DNA of 33,885 nt from PVC group bacterium (ex Bugula neritina AB1) (GTDB lineage Bacteria; GCA-001730085): positions 1 through 33,885 of the forward strand of contig MDLB01000096.1 in NCBI GenBank assembly GCA_001730085.1, in the 5' to 3' direction. Under the pieces are notes generated by a model. The model was not told where the DNA came from. It searched no databases and was given only the letters and a program-made list of their open reading frames with translations. The translations under genes were made by a program, and so were the position numbers. Below, piece after piece: positions 17,102-26,058 of this stretch. The number at the start of each line of letters is the position of its first letter. Positions within the stretch are counted from its first letter, which is position 1.

Positions 17102-20100
17102 TCAAATATTTTTTAAGATTTTCTTGTCAGGTGCCTTTTTCGTATATCGCTCATAAATCCATGAATATATACATGGTATCAAAACCAATGTCACACTGGT
17201 TCCAACTACCATCCCCCAAAACATAGCCAAGGTTATCTCAGAAAGTATCGGGTCATATCCTCCCCATCCATAGGCTGTCGGCAAAAGCCCAACACACGTT
17301 GTTAAAGATGTCAAAACAATAGCTTTCAACCTAGAAACGCAAATACTAACAATATCGTCAACCGAAATACTCAGATGCTGCATAAAGAATTGATCGAGTT
17401 TATCAATCAAAACAATACTATCATTCACCAGAACCCCCAAAAGAGCAATAGCTGCTATTGAAGTGAACATCCCTATTTGTGTACTCCCATGCAAAGGAAG
17501 CATCCAGATAATACCTAAAACCCCAAAAGGGACACTTAAAAAAATAATCCAAGGCTTCCAAAAAGAATTAAAGAAAAGCACAAGAACCATGTAAATCAAC
17601 ATCACCGCTATCAAAACAGCTTGATAAATACCCTTCTTCATCTCTATCGCCGTTTTTAAATCATCACCCTCTTCAATCAAAACAGATGGGTAGTTTTGTT
17701 TTATTTTGGGCAAAATAGACCTTTCTAATTCACGAAAAAGTGTCAACTCCGTTTTTTTTGAATCAGCAATAGTAGCTTCTAGTTGAACAGTTCTACGTCC
17801 ATTAAGTCTATCAATCTTTTCTAAAACAGACGTTTTTTCAATAGTCACAAGATGCTGCATGCTCACAAGTTGCCCGTCTCTATTTCTAACTCTCATATCT
17901 TTAATCTGATCTTTTTCAATATTTTTTTCCCCGGAAAGAGTCACTCTATACTTTAATTCATCATTAACATTCATAACCCTTGTTGCGATTACACCTTCAA
18001 ACATAGATCTAATGACCAAAGCAATATCTTCCGGAGAAACTTTTAAACGAACAGCTTCATCATGACGAATAGCGACTTTCCAACTCGTCACCTTCGGACT
18101 CTCATCTGACTCAACTCTTCCAACATCTACTCTCTCTTTAAGATCCTCTTTTAAAGCATTCAAAGCTCCTAATCGCTCTTTGTCATTATTCGAACTCAGA
18201 TATAATTGCAAAGAAGGCTCCCCATCATATCCCCACCCAGATTTATAAAAACGGCTAACCTTAAGCTCCGAAATCTTTTCAACCTCTGGCTGCCAAAAAG
18301 AAATATAATCATCGGCACTCAATGAGCGTTCTTTTCTAGACAAAAGCTCAATGGATATAAAAAGATCTCTACTATCACCTATTTTTCCCCAACGATTCTG
18401 AGCAATAGTGGTAACATAGGAATTAACCCCTTTATCTAAATATGGCGATATCAAAGACTCTATTTTTTGTGAAAGAGCAGCCATTTTTTCTTGAGTTATT
18501 TCAAAAGAAGCTTTTCCATAAAACATGATTTCAGAAGCATCTTTCCTAGGAAAAAGCACAAATGAAATATGCTTTTTAGCAATAAATAAAGTTATAAAAA
18601 AAATAACAAAAAAAAGTAAAACTACCACTTTTTTGAATTTCAAAATATACAGTAAAAAATATCTATAAAGGCTCTCTATAGTTTTGAACCAAGTCTTATC
18701 TTTCTTTTTAATAAGAAAAAAAGGCAGAGGATGTGCCAAATGGGAAGGGAGCATCAATGTTGCTTCAAAAAGACTAGCAATCAAAACAAAAACAACCATA
18801 GAGGCTATATGCCCCATGAATTTCCCTATAATACCCGGCCATATAAACAATGGTAAAAAAACAATAATGGTAGTTAACGTGCTAGATATCACAGGCTTCA
18901 AAACCGTCAATGTTCCAATAAAAGAAGCTTTAGCTAAAGAGAGTCCTTGTTTTTTAGATCTATGAATATTTTCAGAAATAACAATAGCATCATCAACTAA
19001 TAAACCCATTGCGATCAAAATCCCTGTCAATGTCATTTTATTCAATGAGTACCCAAGCCCATAACTAACAAATAAGGCGATAGAAATAGCAATGGGAAGC
19101 CCCAGGCCCGTCCATATGGCTGTTTGAAAATCTAAAAAAATAAATATGACTATCACAATAAAAAGAACACCGAAGACGTAATTAAAAAGAATTATATTCA
19201 TCTTGTTTAATGTTTTAATAGACTTGTCCCTATAAAGAATAATTTCATATGGTTTTTCTCCAATAAAGTTTTTTTCAAAATTTTTCACAGTATTTTTCAC
19301 ATTAGTGATCATTTTCAAGGCATCCGAGGAAGCGTTTTTGCTTATTTTGAGCGCTAGCCCTTCATAACCATTAACCTTAAGCTTTGTATCTACTTCTTGA
19401 AAACCTTTTTGAATATGGGCGACATCCCGAAGTAAAATATAGCCACTAGAGTCAAAAGTGCTTCTTATCCGTAAATTTTTCAAACTTTCAACCGATAAAA
19501 GCTCTCCTTGAATAACAACATACTCCTTCATATTCTTGGTGTTTTTCATCGCTCCTGCGGCTAAACGGACATTATGACTACTTAACTTCTCAATAACATC
19601 TGTTACCGATAGATCAAGTGCATTCAATTTTTTTAAATCTAACTCTATTCGCATCTCCTCTTCTATATAGCCTAACATTGTCGCCTTTGAAACTTCTGAT
19701 ATATTTAAGATCTGACTTTCTAATTCTCTAAATAAAGCTTGAGTTTCTAATCGAGAAAGGCGGTCATGAAGGTGTCTATTTTTATGAATAAGAGCAACAA
19801 AAAGCATGGAAAATTCACTCGTTTTGATATCACGGATACGAGGCCTATCTTCAACCGCATTAGGCAAATCACTAACACTATCGATGCTTTCGCGAATTTC
19901 ATTTTTTATTTGATCTTTATCAAGCTCATTAGGGTTAATCTCGATCGTTATTTCTGAAAAAGATTCACTACTTTCACTAGTAAAAGACTCTATTCCACTC
20001 ACTTTCTTGATTTCTTTTTCCAAAGGTGAAGTAACAAAGAGTTCAACATCTTCGGGAGATGCTCCAGGGAAATATGTTGAAACCTGCAAGATATCAAAAT

Positions 20101-20224
20101 CAAGATCTGGGTTTGCTGTTTTTTGGATTTTATCAAGCGAAAGAAAACCACAAGCAAGGCACAAAAAAGAAAGTACGTGAGCTAAAATAGGCCTAGATAT
20201 AAAATATTTTAGAATAGCTTCCAT
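17102..20224 (-). CDS. RND-family efflux permease (AcrB/HAE1-like)
   Basis: A 1040-aa inner-membrane proton-driven exporter of the resistance-nodulation-division type, full length for AcrB-like trimers. It shows the twofold layout: TM1 near residue 10-28, a large periplasmic loop (about 30-330), TM2-6 (about 335-480), TM7, a second loop (about 560-860) and TM8-12. The proton-relay Asp pair is in GLLVDDAIVISENIHR. The matching site in the second half reads GVLVNDSIVLID. ASPEDVELFVTSPLEKEI is the usual N-terminal porter-domain motif. No membrane-fusion or outer-membrane channel gene lies beside it, so it must borrow partners or work alone. It is flanked by its own terminator and a 530-base upstream gap, so it is probably a single-gene unit. 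Substrate is unknown. Confidence 0.93.
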   Translation of the reverse strand: MEAILKYFISRPILAHVLSFLCLACGFLSLDKIQKTANPDLDFDILQVSTYFPGASPEDVELFVTSPLEKEIKKVSGIESFTSESSESFSEITIEINPNELDKDQIKNEIRESIDSVSDLPNAVEDRPRIRDIKTSEFSMLFVALIHKNRHLHDRLSRLETQALFRELESQILNISEVSKATMLGYIEEEMRIELDLKKLNALDLSVTDVIEKLSSHNVRLAAGAMKNTKNMKEYVVIQGELLSVESLKNLRIRSTFDSSGYILLRDVAHIQKGFQEVDTKLKVNGYEGLALKISKNASSDALKMITNVKNTVKNFEKNFIGEKPYEIILYRDKSIKTLNKMNIILFNYVFGVLFIVIVIFIFLDFQTAIWTGLGLPIAISIALFVSYGLGYSLNKMTLTGILIAMGLLVDDAIVISENIHRSKKQGLSLAKASFIGTLTVLKPVISSTLTTIIVFLPLFIWPGIIGKFMGHIASMVVFVLIASLFEATLMLPSHLAHPLPFFLIKKKDKTWFKTIESLYRYFLLYILKFKKVVVLLFFVIFFITLFIAKKHISFVLFPRKDASEIMFYGKASFEITQEKMAALSQKIESLISPYLDKGVNSYVTTIAQNRWGKIGDSRDLFISIELLSRKERSLSADDYISFWQPEVEKISELKVSRFYKSGWGYDGEPSLQLYLSSNNDKERLGALNALKEDLKERVDVGRVESDESPKVTSWKVAIRHDEAVRLKVSPEDIALVIRSMFEGVIATRVMNVNDELKYRVTLSGEKNIEKDQIKDMRVRNRDGQLVSMQHLVTIEKTSVLEKIDRLNGRRTVQLEATIADSKKTELTLFRELERSILPKIKQNYPSVLIEEGDDLKTAIEMKKGIYQAVLIAVMLIYMVLVLFFNSFWKPWIIFLSVPFGVLGIIWMLPLHGSTQIGMFTSIAAIALLGVLVNDSIVLIDKLDQFFMQHLSISVDDIVSICVSRLKAIVLTSLTTCVGLLPTAYGWGGYDPILSEITLAMFWGMVVGTSVTLVLIPCIYSWIYERYTKKAPDKKILKNI

Positions 20225-20649
20225 CTTTCGAAAACACCTTCTCCTTAAAAAATTGAGTAAAAAATCACCCTCAAATAATAATCCAACTTATCTAAAGTGA
20301 ATCTCTAAAAACCATAAAGAAAGTAACAGATATTCATAACAGTGTATCAAAAATTCCTACTAACTGTGTATTATTTTAAAGTAACGTTAAAGGCTCTAAA
20401 GGAAATCAAAAATTTTAAAATCACTGCCGCATATTAGAGATATACTTTTTTCCAAAATGACAAATTCTTTATATAGATAATCACACTTATCCTTCTTCGA
20501 CATCTTGCAACTACTTTAGTTTTGTTACCTTTTTTAAACTTTCCATCTATCAAACTTCTAAAAAATGCCTAAAATACTTTTTTTTAATATCTTTTAACTA
20601 ACAGATAAAAAATAAAATTTTAATAAAATTTTTTCTATTATTCATTCAT
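20225..20649. other. Gene-free AT-rich region upstream of sodN and the RND gene
   Basis: No coding frame or known RNA seen. It must hold the divergent promoter of the RND gene, which I could not fix. It includes long A/T runs near 20575-20640. Confidence 0.4.
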
Positions 20650-20678
20650 TTGAAAAAAAAATTGATCTATGTGATAAT
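20650..20678 (+). promoter_or_regulatory. Promoter of the nickel superoxide dismutase gene
   Basis: TTGAAA (20650-20655) and GATAAT (20673-20678) are separated by 17 bp, with TGT before the -10 (an extended -10). The leader would be about 70 bases. GATAATGA overlapping the -10 and ATCATT about 30 bases later form a loose palindrome where a metal-responsive repressor could bind; this last point is speculative. Confidence 0.5.
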
Positions 20679-20754
20679 GACTCAATTCTTAAAAAATTAT
20701 TTTTTTTATCATTAAACCATATTGCCAATTATTAAATGGGAGATTTTATTTATC

Positions 20755-21312
20755 ATGAAAAAATATCTTATACTAACCTCAGTGTTAACTAGTCTTGTCC
20801 TTCAAAATTCTCAATCGCTCTGGTCTCACTGTGAGGTTCCTTGCGGAATATTTAATGACGCCGCCAGAATTTCTTCGATCCGAGAGTCTGTGCAAACAAT
20901 AGAGAAAGCGATGAAATTTATCAAAGATAACAACGATACTCACAAAATGATCCGATGGACTATCACCAAAGAAGATCACTGTAAAAACATCCAGCAAATC
21001 GTTGCTCAGTACTTTTTACATCAGAGAGTCAAACCTGTACAACCCGACAAACCCGTTAAGTTTCAAAAATATCAAAAAGAACTTGTCATTCTACACAATA
21101 TTCTTATACAAGCTATGAAATCAAAACAGACCGTCGATCTCAGCCATACTCAAAAAATAATATCTCTTCTTGAAGATTTTGAGAAATCTTACTTTAAAGA
21201 TAAAGATCACAAGCACCTTGCAAGCCATAAAGAAGAGAAACATAGTCATGATAAGGACTCGAACAAAGGAGATAACCATCACGATCACTCGAGTGCAGGA
21301 CATCACCATTAA
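20755..21312 (+). CDS. sodN: Nickel superoxide dismutase, exported, with His-rich tail
   Basis: Converts superoxide to peroxide and oxygen with a nickel ion held by the N-terminal hook of the mature protein. From the ATG at 20755 the product is 185 aa. Residues 1-24 are a Sec-type signal peptide (ending SLWS), directly followed by HCEVPCGIF. This matches the nickel hook HCxxPCGxY, with His1, Cys2 and Cys6 present and Tyr9 replaced by Phe. The four-helix part also fits the family: NDTHKMIRWTITKEDHCKNI is where Streptomyces NiSOD has NDDPHFQTRATVIKEQ, and YFLHQRVKP matches DYFKP. After the core (about residue 145) comes a tail with 11 His in 34 residues, not present in the Streptomyces enzyme and likely to bind metal. 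Cleavage of the signal would itself expose His1, replacing the SodX-type propeptide step. No sodX gene is beside it. Confidence 0.9.
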   Translation: MKKYLILTSVLTSLVLQNSQSLWSHCEVPCGIFNDAARISSIRESVQTIEKAMKFIKDNNDTHKMIRWTITKEDHCKNIQQIVAQYFLHQRVKPVQPDKPVKFQKYQKELVILHNILIQAMKSKQTVDLSHTQKIISLLEDFEKSYFKDKDHKHLASHKEEKHSHDKDSNKGDNHHDHSSAGHHH

Positions 21313-21359
21313 AGTGATTTTGACAAAAAAATCTTTTTCAATCTCATTCCAAAAAGTCT

Positions 21360-21397
21360 CTACCAATGATTCCTTCAAGATCGGGAATCATTGGTAG
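21360..21397. terminator. Perfect 14-bp hairpin downstream of sodN
   Basis: CTACCAATGATTCC (21360-21373) and GGAATCATTGGTAG (21384-21397) pair perfectly around a ten-base loop, 47 bases after the sodN stop. There is no T run directly after it on the plus strand. On the minus strand a TTTTT follows after five bases. It probably ends transcripts arriving from both sides. Confidence 0.6.
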
Positions 21398-21452
21398 CAT
21401 ATAGTAAAGTAAAAAATTCTTTAAACCCTCTCAAGACACCCACAAAATCAAG

Positions 21453-21507
21453 CCTTACTACCCGTGAGCTCAAAAAATACATTTATTTCTTAAATTCACG
21501 AGTAAGG
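21453..21507 (-). terminator. Inverted repeat at the end of the phosphate operon
   Basis: CCTTACT plus CGTGA (21453-21459, 21463-21467) pair with TCACGAGTAAGG (21496-21507), a 12-bp stem with a three-base bulge and a 28-base loop. It lies just beyond the decayed phoU copy and may terminate the pst-phoU transcript. Confidence 0.45.
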
Positions 21508-21757
21508 TTTTCTTTTACAAACATTACCCTCAACCACATAAATAAGATCTTCAGCAATGTTTGTTATAGGGTCAGATATTCTTTCAAAGCCCTAGCGATA
21601 CGAATATAAATTATAAAAGAAAGAGATAGAAGAGTAGAGTCTTGTTGCGTATCATCTTTCAATTCAGGGTAAACATCTCTATTGAAAGAATCAAGGGTTT
21701 CATCTTGCTCTATAACTTTACGGGCAAGCTCAGCATCTTCTTGAATAACAAGCTTAA
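21508..21757 (-). pseudogene. Decayed tandem copy of the 3' half of phoU
   Basis: The bases repeat 21760-22004 (the 3' part of phoU) at an offset of about 250 bp with roughly 85-90% identity in the better parts. In the copy, QEDAELARKVIEQDE is read where phoU has QEDADLARKVMEQDE, and FNRDVYPELK where phoU has FNRDVYHKLK. A one-base deletion after Arg-Ile-Ala-Arg shifts the frame, so the copy stops at KEYLTL instead of continuing to the helix that phoU has. There is no start codon or ribosome site of its own. A 78-residue open frame (21564-21800) that starts inside the end of phoU is the trace of this copy. It is a local duplication, now non-coding. Confidence 0.88.
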
Positions 21758-22401
21758 GCTTTTCTTTTACAGACTTTACCCTCAACCACATAAACAACAT
21801 CTTCAGCGATATTTGTTATATGATCAGCCATTCTTTCAAAGTTCCTAGCGATACGAATAACCTGTAAAGCAGGAGACACAAGCTTAGGATCTTCTTGCAT
21901 CTCACCTTTCAATTTATGATAAACATCTCTATTGAAACAATCAACGATTTCATCTTGCTCCATAACTTTACGGGCAAGATCAGCATCCTCTTGAATAAAA
22001 GATTGAACACTGTCTCCATACATACGTATTATCTGATTCAAAACAGTAGAAAAATCAACTAACATCAAAAAGCTTTCATGGCTTAGCAGATACAAACTAC
22101 TTTCTGCAACATTAACAGCCTGATCCCCGATTCTTTCAAAATCATTATTGATTTTCGAAATCATCATAATGGTTCTTAAGCTTTTCGCTTTAGGTTGAAA
22201 CTGAGCAATAATACCAAGACAGAAATCATCAATCTCAATCTCCATATCATTAACCATCGGTTCATCAATATCAATAACTTCTCTTAAAAGGTGATCTTCT
22301 CGCAAACAAAGCCCAGAATAAACTTTTTGCAAAACATCTTCCAAGAGATCAGCATACTCAACAAATCTTTTTTTTAATTGGATTATTTTTTCATTCAACA
22401 T
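21754..22401 (-). CDS. phoU: Phosphate-transport regulator PhoU
   Basis: A 215-aa protein, standard PhoU size, made of two similar three-helix bundles. Each carries the family E/DxxxD-type metal signature region: NDFERIGDQAVNVAE in the first and RNFERMADHITNIAEDVVYVVEGK in the second. PhoU links the Pst transporter to the PhoR sensor and damps phosphate uptake. The likely start is the ATG at 22401, seven bases after the pstB stop. A TTG at 22416 overlapping pstB is less likely. It is the last gene of the porin-pst operon. PhoB and PhoR are not in this window. A broken copy of its 3' half lies directly behind it. Confidence 0.94.
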   Translation of the reverse strand: MLNEKIIQLKKRFVEYADLLEDVLQKVYSGLCLREDHLLREVIDIDEPMVNDMEIEIDDFCLGIIAQFQPKAKSLRTIMMISKINNDFERIGDQAVNVAESSLYLLSHESFLMLVDFSTVLNQIIRMYGDSVQSFIQEDADLARKVMEQDEIVDCFNRDVYHKLKGEMQEDPKLVSPALQVIRIARNFERMADHITNIAEDVVYVVEGKVCKRKA

Positions 22402-22408
22402 GCACCCA

Positions 22409-23167
22409 TCACCCAAATCTTCCAGCCAAATATTCCTCGGTCATTTTATGTTTCGGAACAGTGAAAAGTTTCTCTGTCTCACCGAACTCAATTAATTTGC
22501 CCTCATATAAAAAAGCCGTATAATCTGTGACGCGGGCAGCCTGACTCATGTTATGAGTCACAATAATTATTGTAACATCTTTTTTCAACTCTTCGATCAA
22601 TTCTTCAATATTAGCTGTAGCATAAGGATCAAGAGCAGAGGTCGGTTCATCAAGCAAAAGGATTTCTGTCTTCATGGCCAACGAACGTGCGATACATAGT
22701 CGCTGCTGTTGCCCTCCCGACAAAAGAGTCCCCTTGCGGTGTAAAAAATCTTTAACTTCATGCCAAAGTCCAGCCTTCTCTAAAGAATCCTGAACAATTT
22801 CATCCTTTTCATCTCTACTTTTTTTTATACCATTCAGCTTATAACCTGCCAAAACATTATCATATATGCTCATTGTAGGAAAAGGATTCGCCCTTTGAAA
22901 AACCATACCGATTTTTCTTCGGACTAAAATACTATCCATATCTAAGGTGTTTTGGTTATGTAAAATGATCTCTCCGGTGACCTTAGCCTTAGGATCCAAT
23001 TCATGCATCCTATTGATACAACGGATAAAGGTTGTTTTACCACAACCGGAAGGCCCCATAATAGCCGTGGCTTTGTTCGAAAAGAAATTAAGGGTTACAT
23101 CATGAAGAATCTGATGGTTCTGATAAAAGGCATTCAAATTCTTTATATCTAAAATCTTATTTGACAT
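22409..23167 (-). CDS. pstB: Phosphate ABC transporter ATP-binding protein
   Basis: ATPase of the PstSCAB phosphate importer, on the cytoplasmic face of the inner membrane. The protein has 252 aa. Walker A is GPSGCGKTT (residues 38-46), the Q-loop FQ is at 90-91, the ABC signature LSGGQQQR starts at 149, Walker [13 protein letters not shown] is near 170, and the switch His is in [28 protein letters not shown] and [15 protein letters not shown] are marks of PstB within the ABC superfamily. It follows pstA after 51 bases and precedes phoU. Confidence 0.97.
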   Translation of the reverse strand: MSNKILDIKNLNAFYQNHQILHDVTLNFFSNKATAIMGPSGCGKTTFIRCINRMHELDPKAKVTGEIILHNQNTLDMDSILVRRKIGMVFQRANPFPTMSIYDNVLAGYKLNGIKKSRDEKDEIVQDSLEKAGLWHEVKDFLHRKGTLLSGGQQQRLCIARSLAMKTEILLLDEPTSALDPYATANIEELIEELKKDVTIIIVTHNMSQAARVTDYTAFLYEGKLIEFGETEKLFTVPKHKMTEEYLAGRFG

Positions 23168-23217
23168 ATAACAACACCGTAAAATTTAAACTATCATAAA
23201 AATAAAAAAATCAAACT

Positions 23218-24066
23218 TTAAAGGACCACTTCCCATTTTTTAACAATGATCTTAATCAATAAGTTTATACACAACGTGAAAAAAATCAAGATAAGAGACG
23301 CCCCCCAAGCTAAAGTATGCCAAGACTCATAAGGACTCATAGCACAATTATATATCAATAATGGCAAAGCATCCATAGGTTTTAAAATATTATGAACAAG
23401 ATAAGGACTACCAAAGGCCGTAAAAATCAAAGGAGCCGTTTCACCAACAACCCTACCTATAGACAAAGCTCCTCCTGTAAGAATACCACTAACACCAGAT
23501 GGGATCATGATTTTGAATAATGTGGTGTAATGAGGAACTCCCAAAGCTAAAGATGCTTCCTTCAAGGTCTTAGGTATAAGCCTTAAAGTTTCTTCTGTCG
23601 AACGAACGATCATTGGAAGCATCATAATCGCTAAAGCAAAACTTCCAGAAAGTGCTGAAAATTTTTGCATGGGCATAACAAACCAAACATATGCAACAAT
23701 ACCTATAACAATAGAAGGTATAGATTGAATAATATCAACAGAAAGCCGAAGCAAATAAGCAAATCGAGAATCATCCGGTGCATCATAAAGAAATATGCCT
23801 GCACTTAAACCCCAAGGAACAGCGATAATAATCGACAAAAAAACCATATAAAAAGAACCCATAATGGCATTCAAAACTCCTCCACCCGAATCCCCAACAT
23901 GAGAAGGGATTTGAGTAAAAAAATCAAGATTAATAGCTTTTATTCCTCTAGATATAACATAATATAAAATACATATTAAAGGCAAAAAAACCATTAAAGA
24001 AAGCACAAGCATGACCAAAAAGAAAAAAGAGCTTTGAAGTTTTCTGAAAAAAATATCATTTTTCAT
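23218..24066 (-). CDS. pstA: Phosphate ABC transporter permease PstA
   Basis: Inner-membrane subunit of the PstSCAB importer, 282 aa with about six membrane segments (the first near 12-38). The permease coupling loop is TLRLIPKTLKEASLALGVPH, the EAA-type motif that docks on PstB. GGGVLNAIMGSFYMV and GETAPLIFTAFG are typical of PstA. Its ATG overlaps the pstC stop as ATGA, so the two permeases are translationally coupled. Confidence 0.96.
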   Translation of the reverse strand: MKNDIFFRKLQSSFFFLVMLVLSLMVFLPLICILYYVISRGIKAINLDFFTQIPSHVGDSGGGVLNAIMGSFYMVFLSIIIAVPWGLSAGIFLYDAPDDSRFAYLLRLSVDIIQSIPSIVIGIVAYVWFVMPMQKFSALSGSFALAIMMLPMIVRSTEETLRLIPKTLKEASLALGVPHYTTLFKIMIPSGVSGILTGGALSIGRVVGETAPLIFTAFGSPYLVHNILKPMDALPLLIYNCAMSPYESWHTLAWGASLILIFFTLCINLLIKIIVKKWEVVL

Positions 24067-24938
24067 AAAGAAGACCTCACACTCAACTTTCTTGTGATAT
24101 ATTTGCTAATAATATTGATAAAAATAGTCACTAAAAACAGAAGTAAAGCTACTTGTATAATAGTTGACAAGTAAAAGTTATCAGAAACCTCTGCAAACTC
24201 ATTCGCTACTAAGCTAGACATTGTATTGCCCGGACTAAAAATACTACGAGGAAAGTCGTTACTATTCCCGATAACCATAGTTACAGCCATCGTCTCTCCC
24301 ATAGCGCGTCCCAATGCTAACATAAAGCCAGCAAAAATCCCCGAACGTGCATAGGGCAAAGCAACTTTCCAAATCATTTCAAAACGTGTGGCACCCAAAG
24401 CTAACGCAGCCTCTTTGTATTTTTTTGGCACAAGATAAATCATCTCTCGTAACATTAAAGCTGAAAAAGGAATAATCATTATCGCTAAAACAAGTGCCGA
24501 GGTAAAAATACCAACTCCATAGGGCATCACACCAAACTTCACTTGAAGATCCCGAACCCTCGGAACCAAAAAAGAAAGACCCCAAAAACCATAAACAACA
24601 GATGGAATCCCAGCTAATAACTCAATAAGGCTACGAAAAAAGTAAGACCAAACGCCCGTATTAAAATATTCGCCAAGAACAACCCCTATAGCTAAAGAAA
24701 AAGGGAAGGAGATCAACAGCGCCAAAAAAGAAGTTACTAACGTTCCAACTAAAAAGGGCAAAGCAGAGAAAGACTCAGAAATAGGATCCCATGTGGTACC
24801 TGTTAGAAACTTGTAACCAAAAACACGTATCGAAGGCAACGACTTCCAAAGCAATGTCGAAGCAAAAACAAAAAGAAGAAGCAAAACAGATGCAGCCGAT
24901 ATAAAAACAAAGATCTTTAAAGTTTTTTCCCCTAACAT
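24063..24938 (-). CDS. pstC: Phosphate ABC transporter permease PstC
   Basis: The other membrane subunit of the phosphate importer. It has 291 aa and about six membrane segments. FLTGTTWDPISESFSALPF is the characteristic PstC periplasmic motif. MIYLVPKKYKEAALALGATR is the EAA-type coupling loop, and GRAMGETMAVTMVIGN is also family-specific. The start is an ATG at 24938 with GGAGG upstream. It lies 34 bases after pstS. Confidence 0.96.
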   Translation of the reverse strand: MLGEKTLKIFVFISAASVLLLLFVFASTLLWKSLPSIRVFGYKFLTGTTWDPISESFSALPFLVGTLVTSFLALLISFPFSLAIGVVLGEYFNTGVWSYFFRSLIELLAGIPSVVYGFWGLSFLVPRVRDLQVKFGVMPYGVGIFTSALVLAIMIIPFSALMLREMIYLVPKKYKEAALALGATRFEMIWKVALPYARSGIFAGFMLALGRAMGETMAVTMVIGNSNDFPRSIFSPGNTMSSLVANEFAEVSDNFYLSTIIQVALLLFLVTIFINIISKYITRKLSVRSSL

Positions 24939-24972
24939 AGGTCTAGTATTACCTCCAAATAAATTAAATGAT

Positions 24973-26019
24973 TCAAACAGTCAGCAGAGGTTTATCATCA
25001 TAAGTGACAGAGCGCAGAATGTTTTTAGCTTTTTCAAGAGCTTTTTCAGGTAGAGGAACATAGTGAAGTGGTTCAGCTATTTCTTGTCCCTCATTTAACA
25101 TCCACCAAATAAGATCGACTAAACTTTTCGCGGCCTCTTTCGTTCTATTAGCATATTTCTGCTCCTTATAGAGGAGCAACCAAGTAAAACTGGCCATAGG
25201 ATAGGCATTAAGAGCGGGAGAATTTGTCAAACTAACGCGCGTATCATCCGGGATATCAAGATCTCCAGCAAGTGCCGTACATAGAACAGTAGGCTTTATA
25301 AAATTACCCGACTTGTTCTCAATCCGTGCCTGAGGAAGCTTAGCTCCTAAAGCGTAAGCAAGCTCGAGATAGCCTATACTTCCCAATACCTGAGTAACAT
25401 AGGAAGCTACTCCTGCATTTTTTTTACCACCAAGTCCAACAGGCCAACGAACTGACTTTCCTCGGCCCACTTTTTTTAACCAGTTAGCATTAACTTTACT
25501 CAAAAAATCTGTAAAAACAAACGATGTTCCACTACTGTCAGCACGGTGAACAACAACAATGTCCAAATTAGGCAAAGCAAGTTTGGGGTTAGATGCCGAA
25601 AGCCTCGGATCATTCCATTTTTTAATCTTCCCCAAAAAAATATCCGCAAGATTCTCTTGAGTCAAGTTAAGCTGTGATTGACCTGGAATATTATAAACAA
25701 CAGCAACAGCACCTAAACAAGTTGGTACATGCAACAAAGGCCTCTTTATCTGTTTTAAGTTCTTCTCGGCAATAAAATTGTCAGTAGCACCAAAGTCAAC
25801 CGTCTGGTTAACTATTTGACGTTGCCCTCCACCGGAACCAATCGCCTGATAGTTAACTTTTTTTCCCTTTTTTTTCCTATATTCATGGAACATTTTTGAA
25901 TACAACGGATACGGGAATGAAGCTCCCGCGCCCAAAATATCATCTGAAAAACCCTTTTGGGGGCAAACATACAAAAAAGCGAGTAAACTTAAAAAAATAG
26001 TTATTTTACTTCTTTTCAT
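24973..26019 (-). CDS. pstS: Periplasmic phosphate-binding protein PstS
   Basis: Captures phosphate in the periplasm and delivers it to PstCA. The protein is 348 aa from the ATG at 26019 (GAGG ten bases upstream); an upstream in-frame start would spoil the signal peptide. Residues 1-25 are a signal peptide (KRSKITIFLSLLAFLYV) ending near SDD. The Cys in it is not in a good lipobox, so a soluble protein is likelier than a lipoprotein. Phosphate-site motifs are GAGASFPYPLY, GSGGGQRQI, DFGATDN, HRADSSGTSFVFTDFL and SIGYLELAYA. Probable operon with the porin (39 bases upstream) and pstCAB-phoU. Confidence 0.96.
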   Translation of the reverse strand: MKRSKITIFLSLLAFLYVCPQKGFSDDILGAGASFPYPLYSKMFHEYRKKKGKKVNYQAIGSGGGQRQIVNQTVDFGATDNFIAEKNLKQIKRPLLHVPTCLGAVAVVYNIPGQSQLNLTQENLADIFLGKIKKWNDPRLSASNPKLALPNLDIVVVHRADSSGTSFVFTDFLSKVNANWLKKVGRGKSVRWPVGLGGKKNAGVASYVTQVLGSIGYLELAYALGAKLPQARIENKSGNFIKPTVLCTALAGDLDIPDDTRVSLTNSPALNAYPMASFTWLLLYKEQKYANRTKEAAKSLVDLIWWMLNEGQEIAEPLHYVPLPEKALEKAKNILRSVTYDDKPLLTV

Positions 26020-26058
26020 TATAGCAATATCCTCATGATTTTGGAATTCCATTTAAAT

